A stretch of DNA of 64,000 nt from Nocardioides renjunii (GCF_034661175.1 NZ_CP141058.1:4278001-4342000); one strand, 5' to 3'. Counted from the stretch's first letter, positions 8,774-16,813 are shown. Translations and numbers: made by a program. The notes: a model not told the origin generated them from the letters alone.

Positions 8774-10083
8774 AGGCCCACCACCCGGTCCTCGAGCCAC
8801 ACCGACAGCGGGCGCAGGACGCCCGACTCGAGCTCGCCGAACACGTCGACCGGCTCGCCGCCGCTGAGCGCCAGCAGCATCCACACGGGCGCGCCCGCCG
8901 CGAGCGGCACCGATCCCGACGCGTCGCTCGCGTGCCACTCGCTGCCCTCGCCGCCCTCGCCGCCTCCTCCCACGATGCGCACGCCGGCGAGCGGCGCGGG
9001 GTGACGGTCGCGCCACGGCGCCCGCGCCAGCGCAGCCGCGGCTGCGGCGTGCACCTCGGCGAGGGACGTACGCCCGGGCAGCGCCGTCACCGGCTCGGCG
9101 CCCGCGGGCGGGTCGCGGAACATCGCACGACGGGGGTCGGACCCGGGGTAGCGCGACACCACGACGTCGAGGCGGGCGCCGCTGAGCTGCGGCACCGCCA
9201 GCGCCTGGCCGTAGCCCGCGAAGTCCAGCACGACGACGACCTCGCCGTCGTCGTGCGCCAGCCAGGTGCGCTGCTGCTGGAGGCGGCCGTCGTCGGAGCG
9301 GTGGGCGCCGAGCACGGTCCACGGCCCCGGCCGGGCGTCGCCGTCGCGGACCTCCTCGCTCGACTGCGCCCAGCCGACGGCGACCCGGACGTCGGCCAGC
9401 TCGTCGGCGTCGAGCCGGTCCCGGCCCTGCCACGCGCAGGTGATCGTCCACCACCGACCCACCTCGGCGAGCAGGTGGTGCGCCCAGTCGGGTCGCGCGT
9501 GGACGAGCGAACCGGCCTCGCGCACGCGCTCCGCCAGGGCCGGCACCTGGGCGTCGACCAGGCGCGCGGCCGCGTCGTCCCAGAACGAGTACGGCTGAGC
9601 CCGCGCCGCGGCGAGCCCGCTGCGGACCAGGTCGGTGAGCCACAGCCGGAAGTCCTCGATGCCGGCGTCCATCCGGGCCAGCCGCTGCTCGAGCCGCTTC
9701 GCCCGGGCGGCCGGGTCCGCCGGCTTGTCCGCCGCGGGCGCGGGTGCGCCTGCCCGCGCGGCGCGCTGCCCGGCCCACTCCTCGGCGAAGGCGGCGACCT
9801 GCCCGGAGTCGTCCATCCGCCCCTCGGACCACAGCATCAGCAGGGCGAGGGCGTGCTTGCAGGGGAACTTCCGGCTCGGGCAGGAGCAGCGGTAGGCAGG
9901 CCCGGTGAGGTCGACGCTCACCTGGTAGGGCGTCTTGCCGCTGCCCTGGCACTGGCCCCAGACGAGCACGTCGTTGCAGCCGGTCTCGCGCCACGGTCCC
10001 GGCACCGCCAGCTTGCGCCCGGCCGCCAGCGAGGCGGCGTCGGGCGCGACCTCGGTCACCTGGCTGGCGGTCCATCGGCTCAT
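8770..10083 (-). CDS. SWIM zinc finger protein
   Basis: 437 residues. The SWIM motif CxCx(n)CxH is seen at about residues 68-80 (C-S-C-P-S-R-K-F-P-C-K-H), followed by ALALLMLW as in typical SWIM proteins. The rest is helical, with a middle region (about 110-330) that lacks familiar motifs. SWIM fingers bind DNA or proteins. This is the first gene of the SWIM-DUF5691-MoxR-DUF5682-VWA operon and shares its stop with the next gene's start. ATG 10083 gives the expected MSRW N-terminus just before the family domain. The 76 bp upstream, before the HNH gene's stop, must hold the operon promoter unless transcription runs through from the HNH gene. Confidence 0.9.
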   Translation of the reverse strand: MSRWTASQVTEVAPDAASLAAGRKLAVPGPWRETGCNDVLVWGQCQGSGKTPYQVSVDLTGPAYRCSCPSRKFPCKHALALLMLWSEGRMDDSGQVAAFAEEWAGQRAARAGAPAPAADKPADPAARAKRLEQRLARMDAGIEDFRLWLTDLVRSGLAAARAQPYSFWDDAAARLVDAQVPALAERVREAGSLVHARPDWAHHLLAEVGRWWTITCAWQGRDRLDADELADVRVAVGWAQSSEEVRDGDARPGPWTVLGAHRSDDGRLQQQRTWLAHDDGEVVVVLDFAGYGQALAVPQLSGARLDVVVSRYPGSDPRRAMFRDPPAGAEPVTALPGRTSLAEVHAAAAAALARAPWRDRHPAPLAGVRIVGGGGEGGEGSEWHASDASGSVPLAAGAPVWMLLALSGGEPVDVFGELESGVLRPLSVWLEDRVVGL

Positions 10084-10159
10084 GGCGCTGCCATCCAACC
10101 ACCCGGTGCTGACAGGCGAGGGGCGTTTGGGTGCGGCGGCTCTCCGCCGGCCGTGGGCC

Positions 10160-11449
10160 CTATCTGCGTGGGTGGAAGCGGAGGTCTCCGTTGGGGAGGC
10201 GGTCGGGGCGGTGTGCGGTGTGGTGGGCTCGGTGGTGGTGGTGTGAGCAGAGGAGCACGCCGTTGGTGAGGTCGGTGGGTCCGCCGGTGTGCCAGGGGTG
10301 GAGGTGGTGGGCCTCGCACCAGGTGCCGGGGATGCCGCAGCCCTCGGCGCGACACGTGCGGTCGCGGACCAGCATCGCCTTGCGTTGGGCCGGGGTGAAC
10401 AGGCGGCGGGTGCGGCCGAGGTCGAGGGGAAGGCTGTCGCCGCCGAGGACCGCGGGGAGGATCCGCGCGGTGCAGGCCAGGCGTCGGGCTTCGGCGGCGG
10501 TGATGCGGTCGCCGGTGAGGTCGTCGCCGGGCACCAGACCGGCGCCTGTGAGGTCCGCGGTCCACAGGTCACTGCGCAGGGCGGCGAAGGGGATGGTGAC
10601 GACCACGGTGGTGGCGTCGCCGCCGTGGACCGGGAGGCGGGTGGGGTCGATCGCCTCGAGGAGCTGGCACAGCGCGTGGCCGAGCCTCTTCGGGTAGGCG
10701 GTGCGGGTGAGCGGGTCACCGCTGGGCGTGTCCCCGTCGGCTTGGTGGAGGCGGGGGTTGGTGAACGCTTCGAGGTAGGTGGCGAGCCGGGTGCCGACGG
10801 CGTCGGGCACGCGTCCGGTGATGCGGGTGGTGCCGTCCCCGACCCGGCGCAGGGTGAGGCGGGTCTGGTCGGTGGCGTGGGCCTCGAGAGCGGCGAGGCG
10901 GGCGGCTTCGGCGGCGTCGGCGATGTCGGGGGCGACGACGTCGAGGATGCGGCGTCCGATCCGGCCCAGCTCCTTGGGTCCGAACGTGGCGGCCTGCTGC
11001 ACGAGGTGTTGCTCAGCACGGTCCACGGCCTCGGCGTCGACGCTGGCGGGTAGGGCGTCCAGGGTCTGCAAGGCGCGGTGGATGACGTGCGATTGAGCGA
11101 GCGTCGCGGCGCCGTCGCGCATCGCGGCCGCGAGGACCGGACGCTCCCGCTCCAGCGCGGTGGCGAGGGCCAGGTCGGCGCGGGCGTCGGCGTACCGCGT
11201 CCGCGTGACCTGCGCCAGCCACCCCGCTGCGTCCCTCGCAGCGGTGGCGTCAGCGAGGTCGCCGGCGTCGGCCAGGATCCGCAGCCGCAGCTCCGCCAGC
11301 TGCGCCTCCGCAGCGACCAGCTCGGTCAACGCCGTCGCCTTGTCGGCCGTGGTCATGAACGTCGGGTTCGTGTCCGCCACCGACTTCAGCACCGACCGAA
11401 CGTCGGTGGCAGCGGCCACGATCGGGTGCGTGGTGCTGGGGTGAGTCAC
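10160..11449 (-). CDS. DUF222 / HNH endonuclease domain protein (13E12 repeat family)
   Basis: 429 residues. Residues ~30-300 are the helical DUF222 domain. The C-terminus is an HNH nuclease with a zinc-binding CxxxxC pair, the EAHHLHPWHTGGPTDLTN core (H, H and N ligands/catalytic residues) and a CSHHHHRAHH end. These genes are multi-copy in Nocardioides and mycobacteria and their true role is unknown. GTG 11449 was chosen because AAGGAG lies seven bases upstream. About 200 bp upstream is a SOS-box-like site (11651-11666), which fits the known LexA control of some 13E12 genes in M. tuberculosis. Being multi-copy, the gene may be prone to recombination, but no mobile-element ends are visible. 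Confidence 0.92.
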   Translation of the reverse strand: MTHPSTTHPIVAAATDVRSVLKSVADTNPTFMTTADKATALTELVAAEAQLAELRLRILADAGDLADATAARDAAGWLAQVTRTRYADARADLALATALERERPVLAAAMRDGAATLAQSHVIHRALQTLDALPASVDAEAVDRAEQHLVQQAATFGPKELGRIGRRILDVVAPDIADAAEAARLAALEAHATDQTRLTLRRVGDGTTRITGRVPDAVGTRLATYLEAFTNPRLHQADGDTPSGDPLTRTAYPKRLGHALCQLLEAIDPTRLPVHGGDATTVVVTIPFAALRSDLWTADLTGAGLVPGDDLTGDRITAAEARRLACTARILPAVLGGDSLPLDLGRTRRLFTPAQRKAMLVRDRTCRAEGCGIPGTWCEAHHLHPWHTGGPTDLTNGVLLCSHHHHRAHHTAHRPDRLPNGDLRFHPRR

Positions 11450-11690
11450 CGTGGGGCTCCTTCCGACGACGGTCCACGCCACGCGGCATGCGTGACGGAC
11501 AACGGTCGTCGCTCCTGGAGGCCCGGCTTGGCGGACTATTACTCACCCTCGCAACTCGTCCACATCAGAACCGGGAAGGCGCACCCCTCGAGAGCTGGTG
11601 GCCCGGAGCCTCGCGGACGTACCACCCAGCGTACGCCCTCTGAGTTGTATTCGCAAGGGTGTTCGAACGCCGGGAGTCGGCCGGCGCGCC
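11450..11690. other. Gene-free spacer between HNH and VanZ-like genes
   Basis: These 241 bp hold the HNH ribosome binding site at the left end and the SOS-box-like site at the right end. The stretch around 11640-11670 is less GC-rich than its surroundings, as expected for a promoter. No small coding frame with a convincing start was seen. Confidence 0.5.
11651..11666 (-). promoter_or_regulatory. Possible LexA/SOS box upstream of the HNH gene
   Basis: Read on the minus strand the site is TCGAAC-ACCC-TTGCGA. Against the actinobacterial LexA consensus TCGAAC-N4-GTTCGA the first half is perfect and the second matches 4 of 6. It lies about 200 bp before the HNH start and 25 bp from the end of the VanZ-like gene. 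The distance is long, so this is only a candidate. Confidence 0.35.
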
Positions 11691-12212
11691 TCACGCCTGT
11701 GCGTCCACCGTCGCTCGGTCAGAGGACTCGCCACTGCGGTCGACGTACGAGCGGAGCCACAGCGCCGCCACGGCCAGGCCCGCCCCCAGAGCAGCGCCGA
11801 GCGTGTTGGAGAGCCAGTCGTTGGTCGAGCAGGACCGACCGAGGCCGGTCAGGAACGCCTGGGCGAGCTCGATCAACGCGGACACCGCGCTCGCCCCGAC
11901 GAGCACGGCGATCGGGCGTCTCAGCGCCACCCCGAGGAGAAGGGCCGGCGGGACGAAGAGCACGAGGTTGGCCATCGGCTCCACCGCTCCGAGGCTCGGC
12001 ATGGCCCACTCCACGGCGCAGCCGACCGCGAGGTCACGACTCGTCGGCATCAGCGTCAGCGCAGCAACGGGCACCAGGCTCAGCAGCGCCGCCGCTCCTG
12101 CCAGACGGGGCCGGTCCGTCAGCCAGTAGCCCACCGCGGGACCCAGCACGACCAGCAGCACGAGCGCGGTCGTCGTCAGCCATCGGTGCTCGACGAGGAC
12201 GGTGGTGATCAC
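11691..12212 (-). CDS. VanZ-like membrane protein
   Basis: 173 residues from GTG 12212; an upstream ATG at 12305 is possible but the extra residues do not look like protein. Four to five hydrophobic helices are visible. The VanZ signature is present: LTLMP near residue 55, then PMANLVLFVPPALLLG and SALIELAQAFLTG with DWLSNTLGAALGA. VanZ proteins give low-level teicoplanin resistance in enterococci, but most actinobacterial members have no known function. It stands alone between the HNH gene and another small membrane protein. Confidence 0.85.
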   Translation of the reverse strand: MITTVLVEHRWLTTTALVLLVVLGPAVGYWLTDRPRLAGAAALLSLVPVAALTLMPTSRDLAVGCAVEWAMPSLGAVEPMANLVLFVPPALLLGVALRRPIAVLVGASAVSALIELAQAFLTGLGRSCSTNDWLSNTLGAALGAGLAVAALWLRSYVDRSGESSDRATVDAQA

Positions 12213-12342
12213 CCGGACATCATCTCGGCCGGCGTGGGTGCCGGCCTCGTCCGCGAGTACCGACGTGCCGTCCTCGGGTGCCGAGCCAGCCTGCGCTGCT
12301 GGCAAAGCTGGGGCAGGCGCGACAGTCGACCCTCACCCACGA

Positions 12343-12621
12343 TCACTCCGGAGCGGGTTCTGCCTTCCCGACCTGCCTGCGGTCCGCTGCCACGCGCACG
12401 AGGAAGATGCACGCGACGAGCCAGAAGGCGCCGTCCACCTGAACGAGCAGCAGCGACAGTGCAGACAGGCCGAACACCAGGTCGAAGACCTGCCACGCCA
12501 GCTCGACCCTGCTCCGCCCGCCCGGGGTGCGCCTCCCGACGACCAGCATCATCAGCGAGATGGCCACGAACAGCGCGATCAGCGCCGCAGCCAGCCACTC
12601 GAGTGCGTTCACGGCCCCCAT
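12343..12621 (-). CDS. Small membrane protein, unknown function
   Basis: About 92 residues from ATG 12621 (a GTG three codons later is also possible). Three hydrophobic segments are visible: residues ~7-28, ~45-60 and ~63-78, separated by a short Arg/Gly-rich loop (GRRTPGGRSR). The C-terminus is charged. I do not recognise a family. It lies 39 bp after the start of the secreted nuclease gene's stop codon region and reads the same way as its neighbours, but no overlap suggests a shared operon. Confidence 0.6.
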   Translation of the reverse strand: MGAVNALEWLAAALIALFVAISLMMLVVGRRTPGGRSRVELAWQVFDLVFGLSALSLLLVQVDGAFWLVACIFLVRVAADRRQVGKAEPAPE

Positions 12622-12660
12622 TCTGCACGGCCGAACCGCCGGGGCGGCGAGCACGGCCCC

Positions 12661-13404
12661 CTACCGCCAGCAGGTCCCCCACGACCCCCGGTGGTGGGTG
12701 CGGGCGCTGCGCTCGACCCGCTCGTAGCCGGCGGTGCGGCGGAACGGCGTGCGGTCGTAGACGTACACCTTCGCCTGCCCGAGGTTGACCTGCGCGCGAC
12801 CGACGTCCTTGCCGCGTCGCTCGACGTAGCGCAGCAGGCGGCCGTAGCGGTCGCGGTCGTCCTGGCTCGGGTCGCTCAGCAGCGTGACGGTGGAGCCGAC
12901 CGGCGCGAGCTCGCGCATCCGCTGGCTGGCCCTCCGGCCGCCGCACTGCGCTCCGCCGTACACCTCCGGGGTGTCGATGCCGATGATCCGGACGTCGCGG
13001 ATGCCGATGCCGCGGACGCGCACCTCGAGGGTGTCGCCGTCGGTGACCTTGACGACGTTGCCGACGTTGCGGCGTACGACGTCGGTGCCGGACTGGGCGC
13101 CGGAGTGGGAGCCCGACTGCGAGCCCGACTGGGAGCTCTGCGTGCTGCCCGGGCCGACCAGCGGCTGCGGCGCCGTGGTGCCGCAGGGGCACGGGTTGGA
13201 CTCGCAGGCCCGCCCGTCGTCGTCGCTCCCGTCGAGGCCGTGCGGGTCACCCGGTCCCGAGGCCAGCATGAACGCCTGGGCCGCCGCCTGGGTGGCGAAG
13301 TCACCGCAGTCGCGGTCGACGATCGCGTGCGCGGGGGCGGCGAGCGTCGTGAGGCCGATGGCGGCCAGGAGGAGCGAGAGGGCGCGGGCGACGTGCTGGA
13401 TCAT
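12661..13404 (-). CDS. Secreted thermonuclease-family protein with excalibur domain
   Basis: 247 residues. A signal peptide (about 1-25, ending AHA) is followed by an excalibur calcium-binding-like motif with a D-G-S-D-D-D-G-R-A-C-E loop near 65, a Ser/Gln/Gly-rich linker, and a staphylococcal-nuclease (SNase) domain from ~115. The nuclease catalytic residues are visible: R in DVRIIGIDTPE with the E of TPE, and the second R in RYGRLLRYV. It should be an exported calcium-dependent DNase/RNase. ATG 13404 is preceded by a GGGTTCCACC stretch without a strong ribosome site. It is divergent from another excalibur protein (13524-13799), with 119 bp between them. Confidence 0.9.
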   Translation of the reverse strand: MIQHVARALSLLLAAIGLTTLAAPAHAIVDRDCGDFATQAAAQAFMLASGPGDPHGLDGSDDDGRACESNPCPCGTTAPQPLVGPGSTQSSQSGSQSGSHSGAQSGTDVVRRNVGNVVKVTDGDTLEVRVRGIGIRDVRIIGIDTPEVYGGAQCGGRRASQRMRELAPVGSTVTLLSDPSQDDRDRYGRLLRYVERRGKDVGRAQVNLGQAKVYVYDRTPFRRTAGYERVERSARTHHRGSWGTCWR

Positions 13405-13523
13405 GGTGGAACCCCGTGGTGGTGGTGACGCTGACCGGGCCACGATTTCACCGATCCGTGCAGCTCGTGCGCGATTCGGGGCTTTCCCTGCGCGGGCCGG
13501 CGGGCGCGACATACGGTCCCGGC

Positions 13524-13799
13524 ATGACCAGGACCTTCCGCGGAGCGCTCGCCGCTCTCGCCCTCGCCGCTCCCCTGCTGACCATGACCCCCGCCGAGGC
13601 GGCCGCCCCCGTCTTCCGCTCCTGCGACGCCCTCACCGCCAAGTGGCCCAACGGCGTGGCCAAGGGTCCCGCGGCTGCCGCCAAGGCGGTCCGCGACGGC
13701 TACTCCCGCCCGGCCACCACCAAGCTCGCCGTCCAGGTCTACTGGCAGAACGACGGCATGCTCGACCGCGACAAGGACGGCACCGCCTGCGAGAACTGA
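13524..13799 (+). CDS. Secreted excalibur calcium-binding domain protein
   Basis: 91 residues. A signal peptide (~1-26, ending AEA) is followed by a single excalibur domain: FRSCDALTAKWPNGVAKG near 30-47 and the acidic loop D-R-D-K-D-G-T-A-C-E at the C-terminus. The two cysteines probably form a disulfide. The start ATG has TACGGT at 13512-13517 six bases upstream, so a leaderless mRNA is likely. It faces away from the nuclease-excalibur gene and the two may share regulation and a cell-surface job. Confidence 0.88.
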   Translation: MTRTFRGALAALALAAPLLTMTPAEAAAPVFRSCDALTAKWPNGVAKGPAAAAKAVRDGYSRPATTKLAVQVYWQNDGMLDRDKDGTACEN

Positions 13800-13828
13800 C
13801 CACGAGGCGTGGTCGACGCGCGACGGAC

Positions 13829-14041
13829 CTAGCGCTGCAGCTCGGCGATCCGCGCCCTCAGGTCACCCTCGGCCTGGCGCCAGAGGGTGGCCGAGTGGGC
13901 GTGCAGGTGGTGCACGCCGGTGCCCGGGCGGGCACGGTCGCGACGGGCCTCCTGCGACTCGGCGCGGGCCGCGAAGTCGTCCGCGGCGCACACGAGCGCG
14001 CTGAGGACCGATCCCCGCTCGTCGACACGCACCGCCGTCAT
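13829..14041 (-). CDS. Small protein of unknown function
   Basis: 70 residues from ATG 14041, rich in Ala, Arg, Glu and His, with long amphipathic helices and no membrane segment. No family recognised. It is convergent with the excalibur gene and divergent from the YciI/ECF42 pair. The start is weakly supported and the frame could be longer. Confidence 0.45.
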   Translation of the reverse strand: MTAVRVDERGSVLSALVCAADDFAARAESQEARRDRARPGTGVHHLHAHSATLWRQAEGDLRARIAELQR

Positions 14042-14144
14042 GTCCAGATGTTGCCTCCGCGACCGCGGCAGGTGCAGCCTGCGGCGGAGATGTGACCAAT
14101 TTTCGGCGTACGACCGGCCGGGCCGAAAAAAGTTCGCGCGACGA

Positions 14145-14171
14145 TGTCGAGGAACCCGGCAGCCGATCGAC
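14145..14171 (+). promoter_or_regulatory. Predicted ECF42-type promoter before the YciI gene
   Basis: TGTCGA at 14145-14150, a 17-nt spacer and CGAC at 14168-14171. This matches the -35 TGTCGA and -10 CGA(T)C motifs that I recall as described for ECF42 sigma factors. It sits 44 bp upstream of the YciI start and immediately before the gene pair that includes an ECF42-type sigma factor, so autoregulation is likely. Confidence 0.6.
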
Positions 14172-14215
14172 GTACGGGCGAGAACCAACCACGCCAACCA
14201 GCAGGAGTGATCGAC

Positions 14216-14596
14216 ATGCCGCGTTTCATGGGATTCGTCAGGATGGAAGAGGGCATCGGGATGCCCCCGCAGTCGCTGTTCGACGCGATGGACGTCTACA
14301 TCGGCGAGCGTGCCGCCAACGGCACCTTCGTCGACGGTGGCGGCCTCTACGGCACCGAGGACGCCGTGAACTTCGTCGTCCGCCAGGGCGAGGTCACCCG
14401 CGTCGACGGACCGTACGCCGAGGGCAAGGAGGTCGTCGGCGGCTGGTCGCTCCTGCAGTACGACAGCCTCGAGGAGGCGGTCGCCGACCAGCGTGAGTTC
14501 GCCGAGCTGCACGCCAAGCACTGGCCGGAGGCGACCGTGGTGGCGACGATGCGCCAGATCTCCGAGGCCCCGGACATGGAGACGCCGAGCGCCTGA
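14216..14596 (+). CDS. YciI/DGPF-domain protein, partner of ECF42 sigma factor
   Basis: 126 residues. The DGPF-like motif reads DGPYAEGKEVVGGW near residues 62-76, typical of the YCII-related DGPF proteins encoded beside ECF42 sigma factors. The start ATG 14216 has AGGAG seven bases upstream. The sigma-factor gene begins 23 bp after its stop. DGPF proteins have a ferredoxin-like fold; their enzymatic role is not established. A predicted ECF42 promoter lies upstream. Confidence 0.92.
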   Translation: MPRFMGFVRMEEGIGMPPQSLFDAMDVYIGERAANGTFVDGGGLYGTEDAVNFVVRQGEVTRVDGPYAEGKEVVGGWSLLQYDSLEEAVADQREFAELHAKHWPEATVVATMRQISEAPDMETPSA

Positions 14597-14619
14597 GCAC
14601 GGCTCACTACGCTGGCCAC

Positions 14620-15906
14620 GTGCCGGCAGATTCCCGTGCGGACGACCCGGTCGAGGCCGTCCACGCCGCGTGGCGGGCCGAGGGGGCCCGCCTCGTCGGC
14701 GCCCTCACGCGGATGACCCGCGACGTCGAGCTCGCGGCCGACCTGGCGCAGGACGCCCTGGTCGCCGCGCTCGAGCGGTGGCCCACGACCGGCGTCCCCG
14801 AGAACCCCGCCGCGTGGTTGATGACGACGGCGAAGCGTCGCGGCGTCGACCACTTCCGGCGCGCCGACAACCTCCGCCGCAAGGTGGCGGAGATCGAGGG
14901 CTCGAGCCGCGGAGAGGAGGCGCAGGTGCCGGACCTCGACGGACAGGTCGACCACATCGAGGACGACGTCCTGCGCCTCGTCTTCCTGTCGTGCCACCCG
15001 AGCCTGACGCCCGAGTCGCGGGCCGCGCTGACGCTGCGGCTCGTCGGCGGTCTGACCACGGCCGAGATCGCCCGCGGCTTCCTCACCACCGAGTCCACCA
15101 TGGGCCAGCGGATCTCGCGGGCCAAGAAGACGCTCACGGCGGCCCGCGCGGAGCTGGAGCTGCCCACCGGCGCGGAGCGGACCGCACGCCTGGACGACGT
15201 GATGGCCGTCATCTACCTCATCTTCAACGAGGGCTACACCGCCACCGCGGGCGAGGACTGGATGCGTCCCGACCTGGCCGCCGATGCGACGCGCCTGGCC
15301 CGCATGCTCGCCGCGCTCGCACCCGACGAGCCCGAGGTGCTCGGTCTCCAGGCCCTGCTCGAGCTGCAGGGATCCCGGACCGCGGCCCGGGTCGACGCGC
15401 ACGGCGCACCCGTCCTCCTCGACGACCAGGACCGCTCCCGCTGGGACCGGCTGATGATCCGCCGCGGCCTCGCCGCCCTGCACCGCGCCGAGGTCCTCGC
15501 GGCGACCGGGATCCCGGTGGGCAGGTACTTCCTCCAGGCCTCGATCGCCGCGGAGCACGCCCGCGCACCCCGCGCCGAGGACACGAGCTGGCCCCGCATC
15601 GCAGGTCTGTACGACGTCCTCGCCGGCGCCGCGCCCGGGCCGGTCGTCGAGGTGAACCGGGCGGTCGCCCACGGGCGGGCCTTCGGACCCGACGCCGGGC
15701 TCGCCGTGCTCGCCCGTGTCGACGCCGCTGCCCTGGGCGACTCGCCCCTCGTGCCGAGCGTGCTCGGCGACCTGCTCGAGCGCGACGGGCAGCACCACGC
15801 GGCGAGCGAGGCGTTCGCCGACGCCGCCGCCCGCGCCCGCAACGAGGGCGAGCGGGGTCTCCTGCTCCGGCGGGCGGAGGAGAACCGGGCGGCCGCGGCC
15901 GGGTGA
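14620..15906 (+). CDS. ECF42-type RNA polymerase sigma factor with C-terminal helical (TPR-like) extension
   Basis: 428 residues. Sigma region 2 is at about 15-85 (LAQDALVAALERWP) and region 4 at ~115-175 (LTLRLVGGLTTAEIARGFLTTESTMGQRISRAKKTL). A ~240-residue helical extension follows; in ECF42 proteins this extension contains TPRs and is needed for activity. No anti-sigma factor gene is nearby, as expected for this group. The pairing with a DGPF protein upstream is the group hallmark. GTG 14620 has TACGCT six bases upstream, so it may also have its own leaderless transcript in addition to read-through from the YciI gene. Confidence 0.92.
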   Translation: MPADSRADDPVEAVHAAWRAEGARLVGALTRMTRDVELAADLAQDALVAALERWPTTGVPENPAAWLMTTAKRRGVDHFRRADNLRRKVAEIEGSSRGEEAQVPDLDGQVDHIEDDVLRLVFLSCHPSLTPESRAALTLRLVGGLTTAEIARGFLTTESTMGQRISRAKKTLTAARAELELPTGAERTARLDDVMAVIYLIFNEGYTATAGEDWMRPDLAADATRLARMLAALAPDEPEVLGLQALLELQGSRTAARVDAHGAPVLLDDQDRSRWDRLMIRRGLAALHRAEVLAATGIPVGRYFLQASIAAEHARAPRAEDTSWPRIAGLYDVLAGAAPGPVVEVNRAVAHGRAFGPDAGLAVLARVDAAALGDSPLVPSVLGDLLERDGQHHAASEAFADAAARARNEGERGLLLRRAEENRAAAAG

Positions 15907-15967
15907 GTGACCGCACGAGGCGGGCGCGCCAGCATGCCCCGGAAGGCCCGCGGACCCCGCCGCCATG

Positions 15968-16239
15968 GTGGCGGCACACCGCAGGTCATAGGCCTGTCGG
16001 GGGGCAATCTGCCGCCACCCCCACCGACCCCGCCCCACGTGGCGGCACATCGCAGTTCGTAGGCCTGTCGGGGGGCAATCTGCCGCCACCCCCACCGACC
16101 CCGCCCCAAGTGGCGGCACATCGCAGTTCGTGGGCCTGCCGGGGGGCAATCTGCCGCCACCCCCACCGACCCCGCCCCAAGTGGCGGCACATCGCAGTTC
16201 ATAGGCCTGCCGGGGGGCAATCTGCCGCCACCCCCACCG
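15968..16239. repeat. 71-bp tandem repeat, nearly four copies, each an inverted repeat
   Basis: Copies start at 15968, 16039, 16110 and 16181, exactly 71 bp apart, and the last copy ends near 16239. Each copy begins with GTGGCGGCA and about 33 nt later has TGCCGCCAC, its perfect complement, so each can form a 9-bp hairpin. Copies differ at only a few bases. It fills the 374-bp gap between the ECF42 gene and the convergent VOC gene. The period is not a multiple of three, which argues against a repeat protein. Confidence 0.9.
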
Positions 16240-16280
16240 CTTGCGCCGGCACCAAGAACCGGGGCGCCCGCGGCTCAGCC

Positions 16281-16706
16281 TCAGCCCGCAGCGGCCCCCG
16301 CCACGTTGACCATCCAGCTGACCCCGAAGCGGTCCACCAGCATCCCGAACTCGTCGCCCCACGGCGCGGCCTCGAGCGGCTGGCGCACCTCGCCGCCCTC
16401 CGACAGCGCGGCGAACCAGCCGCGGAGCTCCTCGGCGTCCTCAGGACCGCCGGACAGGCTCACCGACATGCTGTCGCCGAAGGTGACCTGCACCATCTCG
16501 GGCGGGGCGTCGGCGCCCATGAGCACGAGGCCGGCCGGCGTCTCTAGCTGACCGTGCATCACCTGCTCGGCCAGCGGGCCCTCGGTGCCCATGTCGCCGA
16601 ACGTCATCACGCTGAGCTCACCGCCCAGCACCGACTGGTAGAGCTCCATCGCCTCCCGCGCCCGGCCGTCGGGGAAGCTGAGGTAGGGGTTCAGGGTGAT
16701 CGTCAT
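16281..16706 (-). CDS. VOC-family (PhnB/glyoxalase-like) protein
   Basis: 141 residues. The N-terminus NPYLSFPDGRAREAMELYQSVLGG is typical of PhnB-like VOC proteins (F-Y-x-x-x-L-G-G). A second beta-alpha-beta module with GDEFGMLVDRFGVSWM closes the C-terminus. ATG 16706 has GAGGAG upstream at good spacing. Catalysis is uncertain because metal ligands are not clearly present. Such proteins are often wrongly called 3-demethylubiquinone methyltransferases. Confidence 0.9.
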   Translation of the reverse strand: MTITLNPYLSFPDGRAREAMELYQSVLGGELSVMTFGDMGTEGPLAEQVMHGQLETPAGLVLMGADAPPEMVQVTFGDSMSVSLSGGPEDAEELRGWFAALSEGGEVRQPLEAAPWGDEFGMLVDRFGVSWMVNVAGAAAG

Positions 16707-16813
16707 GGGTCGCTCCTCGGGCGCGGGGACGGGTCGGTCCCAACCTAGGAGCAGCGCGACGGGTCGCGGAAGGACCCGGATGGGGACGAGGGGCCCGGAC
16801 GAGGGAGTCCGGA

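Noticed and set aside
3692..8867. Long plus-strand frames opposite the MoxR-VWA operon
   Set aside because: They are antisense to strongly supported genes and have no recognisable domain.
10160..11449. DUF222-HNH gene as an active mobile element
   Set aside because: No flanking repeats, no intron or transposase, and the family is simply multi-copy in these genomes.
14100..14129. TTTTCGGC/GCCGAAAA hairpin before the YciI gene as a terminator
   Set aside because: It lies in an upstream region between divergent genes, where no transcript is expected to end. It is more likely part of the promoter region, so it was not listed as a terminator.
15968..16239. Possible CRISPR array
   Set aside because: The whole 71-bp unit is repeated with no unique spacers, and no cas genes are present.
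14347..16362. Long minus-strand frame running through the 71-bp repeats, giving a repeat-rich peptide
   Set aside because: It covers the ECF42 gene antisense, and the 71-bp period breaks frame between copies. It is a high-GC shadow frame.
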